From NCBI RefSeq assembly GCF_024139115.2, contig NC_085141.1:224922307-224986306 (forward strand): a stretch of DNA of 64,000 nucleotides. The letters run 5' to 3'. A program made the translations under genes and the position numbers. Below, one piece after another: positions 31,329 through 41,054 of this stretch. Numbering within the stretch: position 1 is the stretch's first letter; the number at the start of each line of letters is the position of its first letter. The notes beneath the pieces are model-generated. The model saw nothing but the letters and a program-made list of their open reading frames with translations, was not told the origin of the DNA and ran no database searches. Source of the stretch: Armigeres subalbatus. Lineage: Eukaryota > Arthropoda > Insecta > Diptera > Culicidae.

Positions 31329-32874
31329 ATGCAACCCTCCTACAATGGCCTCCCTGCATGCCGCAAGGTATGCATAGATAATCATGGGATCGCGAAGGCG
31401 ACTACACCAGCAGGATTCAACAGCAGCCGCAAGGGAGACCCAATAGAAATGATTCCAGCAAAAACCAAAAATTCGAGGGAGGCAGGTGAGGCGAATGGCG
31501 GGATGGAGAACTCTTTCGCCAGGCGCAGTGGCCTTGATCGGTCACCCCAAAGGTCGCCGGGGGGAGGCGATAGTGAAGCTCGTGGTGGGTCAGACGATGT
31601 GCCGGTCGATGTAAAAATGGACGGCCCCACTCTGACCAGGGTCATAAACTCGGTGATGACCAACCACGAGGACAGTGGAGGCCAGACCAGGCCAGACCAT
31701 CGGACGTAATTATGTCCATTCTGGACAACCAAGTCAACTACAGTAAGGACTTGAAACAGGCCGTACTGACCCTCTGCGCTCTAGTCATGGAGACAAAGTC
31801 GGAATGGAAGACCTTGCTGGAAGCCAGTAAGAAGGCGGAACACAAGATCCGCCTTCTTACTGAAGAGAAGGAGTCGGCGGTGAGCCAAGCGGTGAAGACC
31901 TCGAAGGAGGCCGAATCGAAGATTCGCAGGAGGCGGGCCTTAAATTGGATAAGACCGAGAAAAAAATTGTACCTCCACCAAGGATGATACCAGAGGATCG
32001 CCGGGAGGAAGACCTGCCATGGACGGAGGTCGTGAACCCAAGAAAGACGAACCGGAGTCGTCAGCAGGTCGCAAGGAGTGCGACAAAAGGAGTGGAGCAG
32101 GTCACTGCTAAGAAGGGTAGAGCCCGTGAGAAAAAGGGTGCGCCTTCCAATGGCAGTGACAAGAGAAAGGACAGAGGCGAAGCGATTATCGTCAAGGCTG
32201 ACAAAAAAAGAGCTATGCCGATGTCTTAAAGACTATGAGAGGCAACGAGAAGCTCTCTAGTCTAGGAGGGGATGTCAACTGCATCCGAAGAACGCGGAAA
32301 GGCGAGATGATTCTCGTCTTGAAGCGGGATGCTGCTCGGAAGAGTTCCGAGTATAAAAAGTTGACAGAGGAGGTCCTGGGTGGGATCGCGAAGAAAAGGC
32401 GATAGGGTTCAAGTTAGAGCCCTGTGCCCAGTTTTGAACATCCAGTGCAAGGGCATGGATGAGATAACCGAAGCCGGAGAGCTGGTAGACGCACTGAGGG
32501 ATCAGTGCAATGTCGAGATCCAGGAATCCGCGATTCGGTTACGCAAAGGCTTTGCGAGAATGCAGGTTGCCTCATTCCAAGTACCTATGGCCGAGGCCAA
32601 GAAGGTGCTGGATAAGGTAAAACTGAAGGTGGGCTGGTCGCTGTGCTCGTTTAGCACAAGCCAACCCAGTCAGGCCTGTTACAGGTGCCTTGGCCACGGT
32701 CATAAATCCTATGACTGCAAGGGACCTGACCGTAGTAAGCTGTGCCGAAAACCACCAGGCTCGCACCTGCCAGGCTGCACCAAGATGTCTGATCTGTCTT
32801 CCGGGAGCAGACAACAGGTTCTCACCGGTGCTCAGGCCTGTCCGGCCTCTAGAAGGGTCCACACATGCAAGTGA
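31329..32874 (+). pseudogene. R1-type ORF1 (gag-like) with CCHC knuckle
   Basis: Several frames together form a gag-like protein. They comprise a Gly/Ser/Arg-rich N-terminus, an α-helical, probably coiled-coil segment at 31,780-31,930 (SKKAEHKIRLLTEEKE) and a basic stretch at 31,980-32,220. Then comes a nucleic-acid-binding region (32,380-32,640, with KLKVGWSLC) and the zinc knuckle CYRCLGHGHKSYDC at ~32,680-32,720. The second knuckle is damaged (CRK, then deletion, then HQARTC in another frame). The protein would bind element RNA. At least four frameshifts break it. Confidence 0.75.
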
Positions 32875-33400
32875 CACAGCTAAACTTGAACAACTGCGAG
32901 GCGGCTCAACTGCTGCTACAACAGTCGGTTATCGAGTGTAAAGCTGATGTTGCCTTGCTGTCCGACCCATACCGCATCCCTGCTGGAAACGGCAGTTGGA
33001 TTGCGGACAAGTCCGGTATGGTGGGAATTTGGACTTGTGGGCGATACCCCATCCAGAAGATAATATCTTCTCCAGACGATGAGGGATTTGTCATAGCAAA
33101 GGTAAACGGAGTTTACCTAGCACGCTATATCCTGGAGGCTATATCCTGCTAGAGTCACTAGCGGTATTGAATGTAGTCCTGCAGAACGAAGGCCAAGTGC
33201 CAACGTTTAGAAGACCGAGTGGTGGTTCATGTATCGACGTCACCTTCTGCAGCGCAGGATGGACGGAAGAACCAAGATGGATGGTCCACGAGGGTCATAC
33301 TTCTAGCCACCATCAGGAGGTACGTTTTATGGTCGAGTATACCCGGAAAAGCACAACAAGAAGAGGCGGTGCAACTGATCCCGGATGGCGCACCTCATAG
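32865..33400 (+). pseudogene. R1-type ORF2 endonuclease part, internally deleted
   Basis: The frame starts VTQLNLNNCEAAQLLLQQS (typical R1-clade endonuclease N-terminus) and contains VALLSDPYRIPAG and GFVIAKVNGVYLARY. The middle, including the GDFNAW catalytic motif, is deleted around 33,125-33,150. The C-terminal block FRRPSGGSCIDVTFCSAG follows in the same general frame near 33,190-33,250. The nuclease cannot be active. Confidence 0.8.
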
Positions 33401-34842
33401 TTTAATCAGGAACTGTTGGAGGAAGTGCTGCGCTGGGAAAGTCGGACTACAGGACTGAGCGGTAACGAATTGACAGAGGTACTAACACGTGCCTGCGATA
33501 TAGCGATGCCAAGGAGGACAATCGACAACCAGTGTACTGGTGGTCTAACACGATCGCAGATCTTCGTAAAACCTGTCTTAGAGCTAAAAGAAGGTTGCGA
33601 CGTGCTAGAACAGACGCTGAGCGAGTCGATAGACGAGGGGTATTCTAGACAGCGAGCAGAGCTCTGAACTACGAGATTAAATGTAGCAAGCGAGCCTGCT
33701 TTGAACAGCTGTGCAGGATGGCGAATGACACCCCATGGGGAGATGCATACAGGATAGTGATGTCTAGGACCAACAGCACACCTCCTGAAAGATCCCCAGA
33801 GATGTTAGCCGGAATAGTAGAGGGATTGTTTCCGAGACATGAACCATCGGACTGGCCCGCTACACCGTACGAGTCAGTTGACGTGGTACCGCTAGTGACT
33901 AACGAAGAGCTTATCGTAGCCGCAAGAAAACTTAAGCTCAATAAGGCGCCAGGCCCGGATGGTATTCCAAACCTGGCCCTTAAACACGCCATTCTTGCTG
34001 ATCCAGATATGTTCAGGAGCTGCCTCCAGAGATGCATGGACGAAGGAAACTTCCCAGATCGATGGAAACGGCAGAAATTGGTGCTATTGCCTGGCAAACA
34101 GCCGGGGGACCCTTCGGCATACAGACCAATTTGCCTACTCGACACAGCTGGGAAGCTGCTAGAGAGGGTCATCCTGAATAGATTGTCGGCTTATACAGAG
34201 TGTGCTGGTGGCTTATCCAGCAACCAGTATGGTTTCCGTAAGGGCCGTTCTACCATCGAAGCAATTCGATCGGTAACGGATACGGCCAAGGTAGCAAGAG
34301 GTTTAAATAGAAGAGGTATTAGGTACTGCGCATTGATTACACTTGATGTAAAAATCGCGTTTAACAATGCTAGCTGGGCAGCAATTGCTGACTCCTTGCA
34401 CCGATTGAGAGTTCCGGATTACCTGTGCAGGATACTGAAAAGTAATTTTCAGAACAGGGTGCTGATATACGACACGGATGCTGGTCAAAAGTCGATCGTA
34501 GTGTCTGCGGGTGTTCCAAAGGGATCGATCCTCGGACCGGTTCTGTGGAATATTATGTACGATGGAGTATTACGCTTAAGTCTCCCGGCCGGTGTGAAGA
34601 TTGAAGGCTTCGCGGATGACGTAATGCTGGAGGTAACAGGAGACACTCTCGACGAAGTCATACTGAAGGCTTCATACGCGATTGGCAGAGTGGAGGAATG
34701 GCTCAACTCGAGGTGGTTGTCCCTTGCACACCACAAGCCGGAAGTCGTGGTGGTGCATAACCGCCATGGGATGCAGCAAGCGAGGATAAGAGTAGGGACC
34801 TGCACAGTTAACTCCGAGAGGTCTCTTAAGCATCGACGATAA
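33401..34842 (+). pseudogene. R1-type ORF2 reverse transcriptase
   Basis: A 374-codon open frame starting with ATG at 33,718 (an internal Met, not the real start) carries the full RT core. Motifs are LNKAPGPDGIPN, RPICLLDTAGKLLERVILNRL, NQYGFRKGRSTIEAIR, motif A ITLDVKIAFNNASW, motif B GVPKGSILGPVLWN and motif C GFADDVML (FADD core). In motif A the usual Lys-Asn/Asp-Ala-Phe pattern is altered to KIAF. The frame breaks near 34,825, where the sequence SLKHRR is followed by a stop. The linker at 33,410-33,715 is in another frame. Confidence 0.88.
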
Positions 34843-35600
34843 GCTCAATTTTACGAGCCACGTCAATTATGCATGTCAGCGGGCTTCATTGGCGATAAAA
34901 TCTTTATCACGAAACAGATCGGCGGTGCATAGTCAAGTGCGTAGGTTGATAGCGGGCGTAGCATTTTCTATGGCGTACCGGCATGGGCCGTAGCACTAAA
35001 GGCCGAGTACAATGTAAAGAAACTGATCAGAGTACACCGGCTGATGTGCGAGCGCATATCGCACCATACCATATGAGGCGGTGTGCGTTATAGCTTGGAT
35101 GATGCCGATTGACATACTCCTAGAGGAAGATGTGGAGTGCTCCAACGAAAGGGACTCGGTGCAAGTGCGACGTGTTAAGAGAGCAGCCTCGCTGCTCAAA
35201 TGTCAAAGAGCATGGGACACCGCAGTCAAAGGTCGTTGGACCCACAGACTAATTCCGGATGTGTCCAACTGGGTCAATAGAAAACATGGTCAAGTCAACT
35301 TCCACCTAACATAGGTGTTGTCTGAACATGGTCGCTTTAAAAAAAATCTACACAGGTTTGGCTTCGCAGACTCTGCGGAGTGTCCTGAATGTGTAGGTGA
35401 GGTAGAGTCGGCAGAGCATGTGATGTTCGCGATTCGAGGTAGAACGCAATGCCATGCTACTTGTTAGCGGTATGGATACAACCCCGGACAACCTCGTCGA
35501 GAGGATGTGCCGGGAGGAAGTTATATGGAATGCGGTGAACACAGAATCTCAACAGATTATGTCGAAACTGCAGCGGTGGTGGCGTCTTGAACAAAACCAA
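34843..35600 (+). pseudogene. R1-type ORF2 C-terminus with Cys-His motif
   Basis: Broken frames continue with DDKLNFTSHVNYACQRASLA-type sequence at 34,840-34,890. A Cys/His segment ECPECVGEVESAEHVMF lies at ~35,380-35,425; the R1-clade C-terminal CCHC motif would need a further Cys, which is changed here. Several stops and frameshifts are present. It ends near 35,600 with CSKGTCDAV-like codons. The 3'UTR probably extends to ~35,705. Confidence 0.7.
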
Positions 35601-35909
35601 CGAGTGCAGTAAGGGCACCTGTGATGCAGTGAACACTTTGCTCACCCCGACAACCAACATGTCGCGGGTGGGCTGCGGGGACCTCACTGCAGTGTTGGTA
35701 AAACCATTCATAAAACTCAATCATTAAGCGCTCCCGCGCGAACTAACTCGTTTGCAATTTTAAAATAATGCATCACGTCTGAGTTTTTCATGCTAAAACG
35801 GATCATTTCACGCATTTCCCAAGAAATCATTTCGCTCTAAAAAGATGATTCAAATGGATGATTTAACTCAGCCATGGTTTTTTAGGTGGTGAGTTGGGTG
35901 CGTTTCAAC

Positions 35910-36107
35910 AAAAGATATTTTAGTTACTAGATAAAGATTGTCGCTTCGGTTCCCTTTGTTCTGCTGTCCGAAACATGTGTGGTACATACCTGTCAAATCG
36001 TATGGATTTTCCTTCTTTGACATTTAGCTCCCCTATCCTCGCCAGCAAAAGATGTTCTGGACAGCGACGACAGCGACAATCTTTATCTAGTAACTAAAAT
36101 ATCTTTT
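35910..36107. mobile_element. MITE, 36-bp inverted repeats, 8-bp target duplication
   Basis: The ends AAAAGATATTTTAGTTACTA... and its complement form a perfect inverted repeat of ~36 bp through GATAAAGATTGTCGCT. The 8-bp sequence GTTTCAAC flanks both sides (35,902-35,909 and 36,108-36,115). Length is 198 bp, with no coding capacity. An 8-bp duplication suggests the hAT superfamily or a related group, although the ends do not start with CAG. Confidence 0.85.
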
Positions 36108-36366
36108 GTTTCAACTCACGTTTGATTTGAATCGTTCGTGAGTTTTGAGATTTTGAGGTTTTCCCAACACTGGACCTCAGTATGTAGATATAAAGGGACA
36201 GTGAGATATTCGTACATTTTCTCCTTGAAAATATTAGTCAGCAAGGGTCATACTTGGTTGACAATTAAAATTGCTTGAGATGAAGTCACAACATCGCAAG
36301 TCCTAATCTAAGCTAAGTTTTACCTTCTTTGTACTGCTAAGAGCTACTCATTTTTTTAATTACATA

Positions 36367-36574
36367 GGGGAACTGCTCCTAGAATTCATCTCATGGTACC
36401 GATATTCATTCCATCAAAAACAAAGCAATAGAGAGCAATTTGATTTGTTTCTTATTTTTGTGATTTTTTGAGCAGTGAGCACGCATGTTGACAAAAATAA
36501 ACGTGCTGTATTTCTTTGTTTCGCGATGAGGTGAATATATATGTTCAGTGAGATGGAGATCGGGACAGTTTCCC
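36367..36574 (-). mobile_element. MITE family A, copy 3
   Basis: In reverse orientation, the 208-bp element begins GGGGAACTGCTCC and ends CGGGACAGTTTCCC. TA lies at both flanks (36,365-36,366 and 36,575-36,576). Body words (CAAAAACAAAGCAAT, GTGAGCACGCATGTTGAC, GATGAGGTGAATATAT) match the other copies in antisense. Confidence 0.85.
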
Positions 36575-36837
36575 TATCACTTTAATAAAGTTTTCGGTTT
36601 TTTGTTACTAGGTATACAAACGGAATAAATGAACATCGATTGCAAATATTATCAAACTTACCAACGCGACATGCAGACTTTTTGAATGTTCCATCCTTCT
36701 AACACGCTTCCGTGAGACATATTTGACGCTCGTAAGGTACGATTACGTGGATGTAGGTAAAAGTGGTGTGTATAAATAAAATTTTTGAATTGTTTTCAAA
36801 TATTTGTAAGCAAAATGCACAACAGCTAAGAGGCGGT

Positions 36838-37145
36838 GTGTTCAGTCTTCGGTGGCGGTTTCTGGTTAGCGGGAGTGCTCGTTGACTAACAAACAAAACG
36901 CGGTCCACACTAGAGAGAGCACCGTCCGTCGGGTCAGGTGAATCGCTAGTGGCTGCGACTCGCGCTCCGAATTTTCCGGCTTCCGTGAGCATATGGAACG
37001 CTGAATGCACTCGTTTTGTCCGAGTTTGTCGCGCGCGCTCGTTCGGTAAAATGACAGACAGATGGGTAGGTTAGGTAGGCGGCGCATTTGAGTGGGTTGA
37101 CGGGACGAAGGTGGAAAATTGATTTTCTCCTCGGGAGGATCGCGC
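36838..37145 (+). promoter_or_regulatory. Candidate promoter and non-coding first exon
   Basis: A GC/CpG-rich block stands out from the AT-rich surroundings. It contains an arthropod initiator-like TTCAGTC (A at 36,844) and a CAG|GTGAAT splice-donor-like site at 36,937/36,938. Downstream is a run of CTGCTGCTGCTGC (37,160-37,180). No transposon similarity is seen. One possibility is the first exon of the F-box gene at 46.2 kb, spliced over a ~9.2-kb intron to the acceptor at 46,186. This is inference only. Confidence 0.3.
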
Positions 37146-38623
37146 GCGGTACTACTACTACTGCTTCTGCTGCTGCTGCTGCTTTTGCCTTCTGCTCGGT
37201 TATTGCTATCAGCACATCTACGTCAACATATTCATCGTGCAGGAGTTGCTACTGAGGAGAAACGTGTTTGTAGGACGTCACTTGCCAGGATGAACGTTCT
37301 ATGGTCGTGTGGATTGTATAACATCAATTGGCGTAAGTCAGTGTTACAACAATTAGCAGAAGAAATATTAGCCTTCTAATGTACAAATTTGTACAAATTT
37401 TAAGCTTTTTCAAATGATTATAACACTATATTCATCAATACCAATTGGTCTGCCGAACTACACCAAGCGGCTTTTGGACTGACTCGTGATATTTTGTTCG
37501 TAAAAGGAAAACGGAAAGCATTTCACATCAATTCATATGTGCATTTTTTGTAGGATATCCTCTGTTATGGTGTTGAGAGATATGCGACACAATTTGCCAT
37601 CAATTGAATCTGCTAAACAAAATCTTCTTTCTTCAACATAAATGCTGTCCAATGTCCATGATAATTTGTTAACAGAAAAGAACGAGCAGAACGGAAACAA
37701 CTTCGAGCTACTTCGAGCTGCTCATTGGACAGCACTATTGTTCGACTGTTAAGAGCTGAGCAGAATAAATACGTTTACGTACGTTTTTACAGTTTTCCCA
37801 TGGATGGGGAGCTTTTAAACTATTCGTCCGGTGACACTTTTTGATTTCAGAAAATCAGAGGAACATAACGAAAGTTTTGTAGTAGCAGACTTTTTTTTTG
37901 TTCGGGATGAACCACTGCCATTTAATTGATCTTTTGAAGTATACCCGTGTCATTTGTTTAGTGCATGTCTTTCTGCTCCATTTCTATTAAGAATAAATGA
38001 AGAAGTCGTTTTTTATTCAGATATTTCTCAAACTTAATGTAAGGCCTCTTTAGATTAAGGTACCGATATTTATACCCTTCAAGAAATAGCTTATACCAAC
38101 ACTCAAAGGCACGCCCCTCAATCAGTTCCGGCTCAACAATAAGTGAGATTATACCTCGGATAATACTGATTTTGACCATTCATCGGTACTGTAGTTCAAA
38201 CATAATTTTGCTTCTTCTTATGAGTTCCGAATTAGTTTTTGTACAGAGATCTGATTTCATTGCGTTTGGCATTTCTTGGACTCTAATTAAAATTCTAAAT
38301 CCAGTAGAGGCCTGAGAAGTGGTAACACATTTTTTCAGAAGAAACCTTGGAATTGTTTGACATCAGGACGGCAATTCTGGAAAAGGCTCAACATTCCAAA
38401 CTTATCAAAGAATTTCGATATCAATATTGCCAAGGCTGATCCAGTTTGTAAATTCTTCAGGCCTCAGGACTATACTCCCAGGATGATTGTTCCGATTTCA
38501 AACCACCATATGATCATAAAAAAGTATGGTCAAAAAGAACATATAGGAAATTCAAAGTTGTAAATGGGATTGAAATAAACGCAGTTGTATGGAAGAACGC
38601 AAACTTCATCCAATCAAGTGAGA
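37146..38623. other. No clear gene; CTG run and small inverted repeat
   Basis: A CTACTACTACTGCTTCTGCTG stretch encodes poly-Leu in one frame by composition only. Near 37,643-37,735 a short inverted repeat GCTGTCCAATG...CATTGGACAGC (~90 bp apart) may mark a small element. The remainder shows nothing recognisable. Confidence 0.35.
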
Positions 38624-39428
38624 TCAAGGTTTTTCTGAATCGTTTTGGGACCCCAATCAACTGTGCAAAATATGGGCTCAATTGATTGCGTCCTCGCTTT
38701 CCGCATCGCGTTTTAAATTTATATGGAAATTCATATGGGAAATTATACATTTTTACATTTTTGTTCTTAGCGGCTTCAATTTATCGTCAATCACGTAACT
38801 TATTTCGTTGGCGTAAAGTCTGAAAGATACCGAAACACTTTGCTGAAGAAGGCACGTTGCTGGAACGTCTGCAAAAAATGTTATTACGCTTCGAAGATTA
38901 ATTATTCGAACCATATGGAAGAAATCAATGTTTCTGCCAGCACTACCAGGCTATATATGGTTATTTGTGGGCAAAACCCTTCTTCATTCTTAACCCGATT
39001 TAAACGTTGAGAAAGGATTAAGAATAACTCCAATTAGCATCCCAGCCATATAAGATGAATGATTTCGAAATAACATTCAGTTGAATTATTGGTCCATGTA
39101 GTTCGGCAGTGTTGGCAGAATAATCGATTTTTTGCATATGGTTTGAACAAGCAATCTTCGAAGGGTTATAACTTTTTTTGAGGGCATACTAACAACGTAC
39201 CTTCTTCAACAAAGTTTTTCGGCATCTCTCGGGTTATATTTTAACACAATGTGCCACTTGGTTTACGATGAACTGAAACCTCTAGAAGTAAAAATGCAAA
39301 AATGTAAGTTTTCCCATACTAATTTCCATACAAACTTTAAACGCGATGCGGAAAGTGAGGCAGCAACCAATCAAGCTCAAATTTTGCCCAGTTGATTGGA
39401 ACCCCGAATGGTATCGAAAAACCATTGA
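38624..39428. mobile_element. Long-TIR (foldback) element, ~294-bp arms
   Basis: Arms at about 38,624-38,917 and 39,135-39,428 align as reverse complements over their full length, with roughly a quarter of positions different. Shared words include CTTTCCGCATCGCGTTTTAAA/CTTTCCGCATCGCGTTTAAAG, CCAATCAACTG and CTTCGAAGATT. The centre (38,918-39,134) is unique. No open frame of note. The divergence of the arms indicates an old element. Flanking target duplications are not certain. Confidence 0.8.
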
Positions 39429-39625
39429 TTTGTAAAAATGGCCTTGATGCCCCACTCTACTATATAGCCCCATGGTTACTTGGGAAGTTTCGGTTTGTTT
39501 ATAACCGTTTCAAAAGGTTCTGGGTCCTGGAACGGTTCCGGATCTACAACTGAGGACCGTGGACTCATGGATTGACCGCGTAAGTCGGTGGCCATACGGA
39601 ATTTATCGATAAGTTGGAACGAATC

Positions 39626-39700
39626 TATGACAAAAGGTCGAAAGGGCAAAAGGTCGAAAATACAAAAGACAAAACGTTGAAAGGGACAAAAGGTTGATCA
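39626..39700 (+). repeat. AAAGGTCGAAAGGGACA minisatellite, short array
   Basis: Four to five degenerate units (ACAAAAGGTCGAAAGGGCA, AAAGGTCGAAAATAC, ACGTTGAAAGGGACAAAAGG). The same family continues in opposite orientation at 40,244-40,455, on the other side of a MITE. Confidence 0.8.
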
Positions 39701-39916
39701 AAAAACAAGCTGGGTGTATTCCAAAATAATTTGTGAAATGCATTTAACTTCAAGCAGAAATAACACACTCAACTCATCAATCAAAGCTGATGAATGAGCA
39801 ATTTTCAAATTAGTAATTACTATGAAAAAATATTATGAATATCTAGTTAGAGATTAAATAGATTGTTGCTTTAGGAAATAAATAAAACTTGTATTGTGCG
39901 AGACAGAGTTTTCCTA

Positions 39917-40190
39917 CACAATTGGCAAAAATTTTCTATTTTATTTTTATTATTTTCTAACAATTAAATAAAATTAATTCAATGAGGGCAAATAATAGAT
40001 GGATTCTAGTAATACACGCCGGTGTATTAAATGTACGCGCGTTCGTGCGGCTCCGGCTTGCGCCTTTTTGACAGATCGAAGTGACATTTAAAAAAAATAA
40101 ACATCCATCTATTAGTTGTACTCACTGAATGAAGTTTATTTAATTGTTAAAAAATAATAAAAATACATGACAGAGTTTTTGCCAACTGTG
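39917..40190. mobile_element. MITE with ~90-bp inverted repeats
   Basis: The ends CACAATTGGCAAAAA and TTTTTGCCAACTGTG extend inward as inverted repeats of ~90 bp through ATTATTTTCTAACAATTAAAT and AATAGATGGA. TA lies at both flanks. The ~95-bp core carries GCGCGTTCGTGCGGCTCC and GACAGATCGAAGTGACATTT. The latter also appears in a fragment at 49,221-49,297. No coding sequence. Confidence 0.8.
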
Positions 40191-40243
40191 TATGACAACT
40201 CGGGTGTGAGATTGACACTCTCCGTTTCAGTTTCTTATCTATT

Positions 40244-40455
40244 TCGACATTTTCTCCCTTTCGATCTTTTGTCCTTTTCGACCATTTATCCCTTCGACCT
40301 TTTGTGTTTTTTTCGATATTTTAATTACTTTTGACCTTTTGTCCCGTTCGACGTTTTGTCCATTCGACCTTTTGTCCTTTTCCACCATTTGTCCCTTCGA
40401 CCTTTTTTCTTTCTTCCTTTTGTCCTTTCGACCTTTTGTCTTTCGACCTTTTCCC
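40244..40455 (-). repeat. AAAGGTCGAAAGGGACA minisatellite, inverted array
   Basis: About 12 units, read on the - strand, of the same ~17-bp repeat as at 39,626-39,700 (+ strand TTCGACCTTTTGTCC). The two arrays face each other across the MITE at 39,917-40,190. Confidence 0.85.
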
Positions 40456-41054
40456 GGTTAGAACGTTAAGTAGGTTGTTGGCTGCTCAGCAGCAGTCCAG
40501 AAGCAGCTCTGGACAATGAATCAAAAATCTTTATCAACTGATGTTATACATCGATAATATTACCATTTTTGAACAATTTTGCTATTCGACCCCCAGGCGG
40601 CCGGTGAGAGCGATGGCCCATAATCACCCCCAGACCCATTGTTACCCCTGATGGCGGTATTACAAATTATGTTGTTCACTGCCCAGAAAGTGACGGGAAA
40701 TGTTAATTCGATGCCATGAGACTAATTTGCTAATAACTTTTTTCACACATTATTTACAATTATGGTTTTTATATAAACATGTAGTACTCAAAGGACCCTA
40801 TAACTTTTTCTAATAGGTAATTTCTTTAAATCTGATATTGGCGGCGTGAGAATTGGCATCAAATGACATTCCGTGACATTTCTTTAATTTCGCTCTCATA
40901 TCTTAAACTTTGTATTTAGAACAATGATTTGTTCGACAAAGCTCTAGGGTTTTTAAAGCATTAAATGTTAATCAAAAAATCCGAATTGTTAATAACTTTT
41001 GAAAAAAAATATTAGCAAATTAGTAATTGCAATCCCATTGCAATCCCAAATTCT
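40456..41054. other. No gene seen
   Basis: AT-rich sequence with one GC patch at 40,590-40,660. Nothing assigned. The truncated 3' edge of an RTE copy lies at ~41,055. Confidence 0.4.

Larger units (their letters stand above)
31329..35705 (+). mobile_element. R1-clade non-LTR retrotransposon, decayed but nearly complete
   Basis: Two ORFs in the expected order are visible: a gag-like ORF1 (31,329-32,874) and an endonuclease/RT ORF2 (32,865-35,600). The ORFs overlap by a few bases (GTGACACAGC around 32,872), as is common in R1-clade elements. There are multiple frameshifts, a large deletion in the endonuclease and a stop between RT and C-terminus, so it is inactive. The fragment at 13.8-14.6 kb belongs to the same clade. 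Both outer ends are uncertain, and no clear poly(A) tail or target duplication was found. Confidence 0.85.

Noticed and set aside
37119..37379. Secreted protein with a poly-Leu signal peptide
   Set aside because: The Leu run comes from a CTG/CTT microsatellite. The rest has no recognisable fold, and the frame start has no support.
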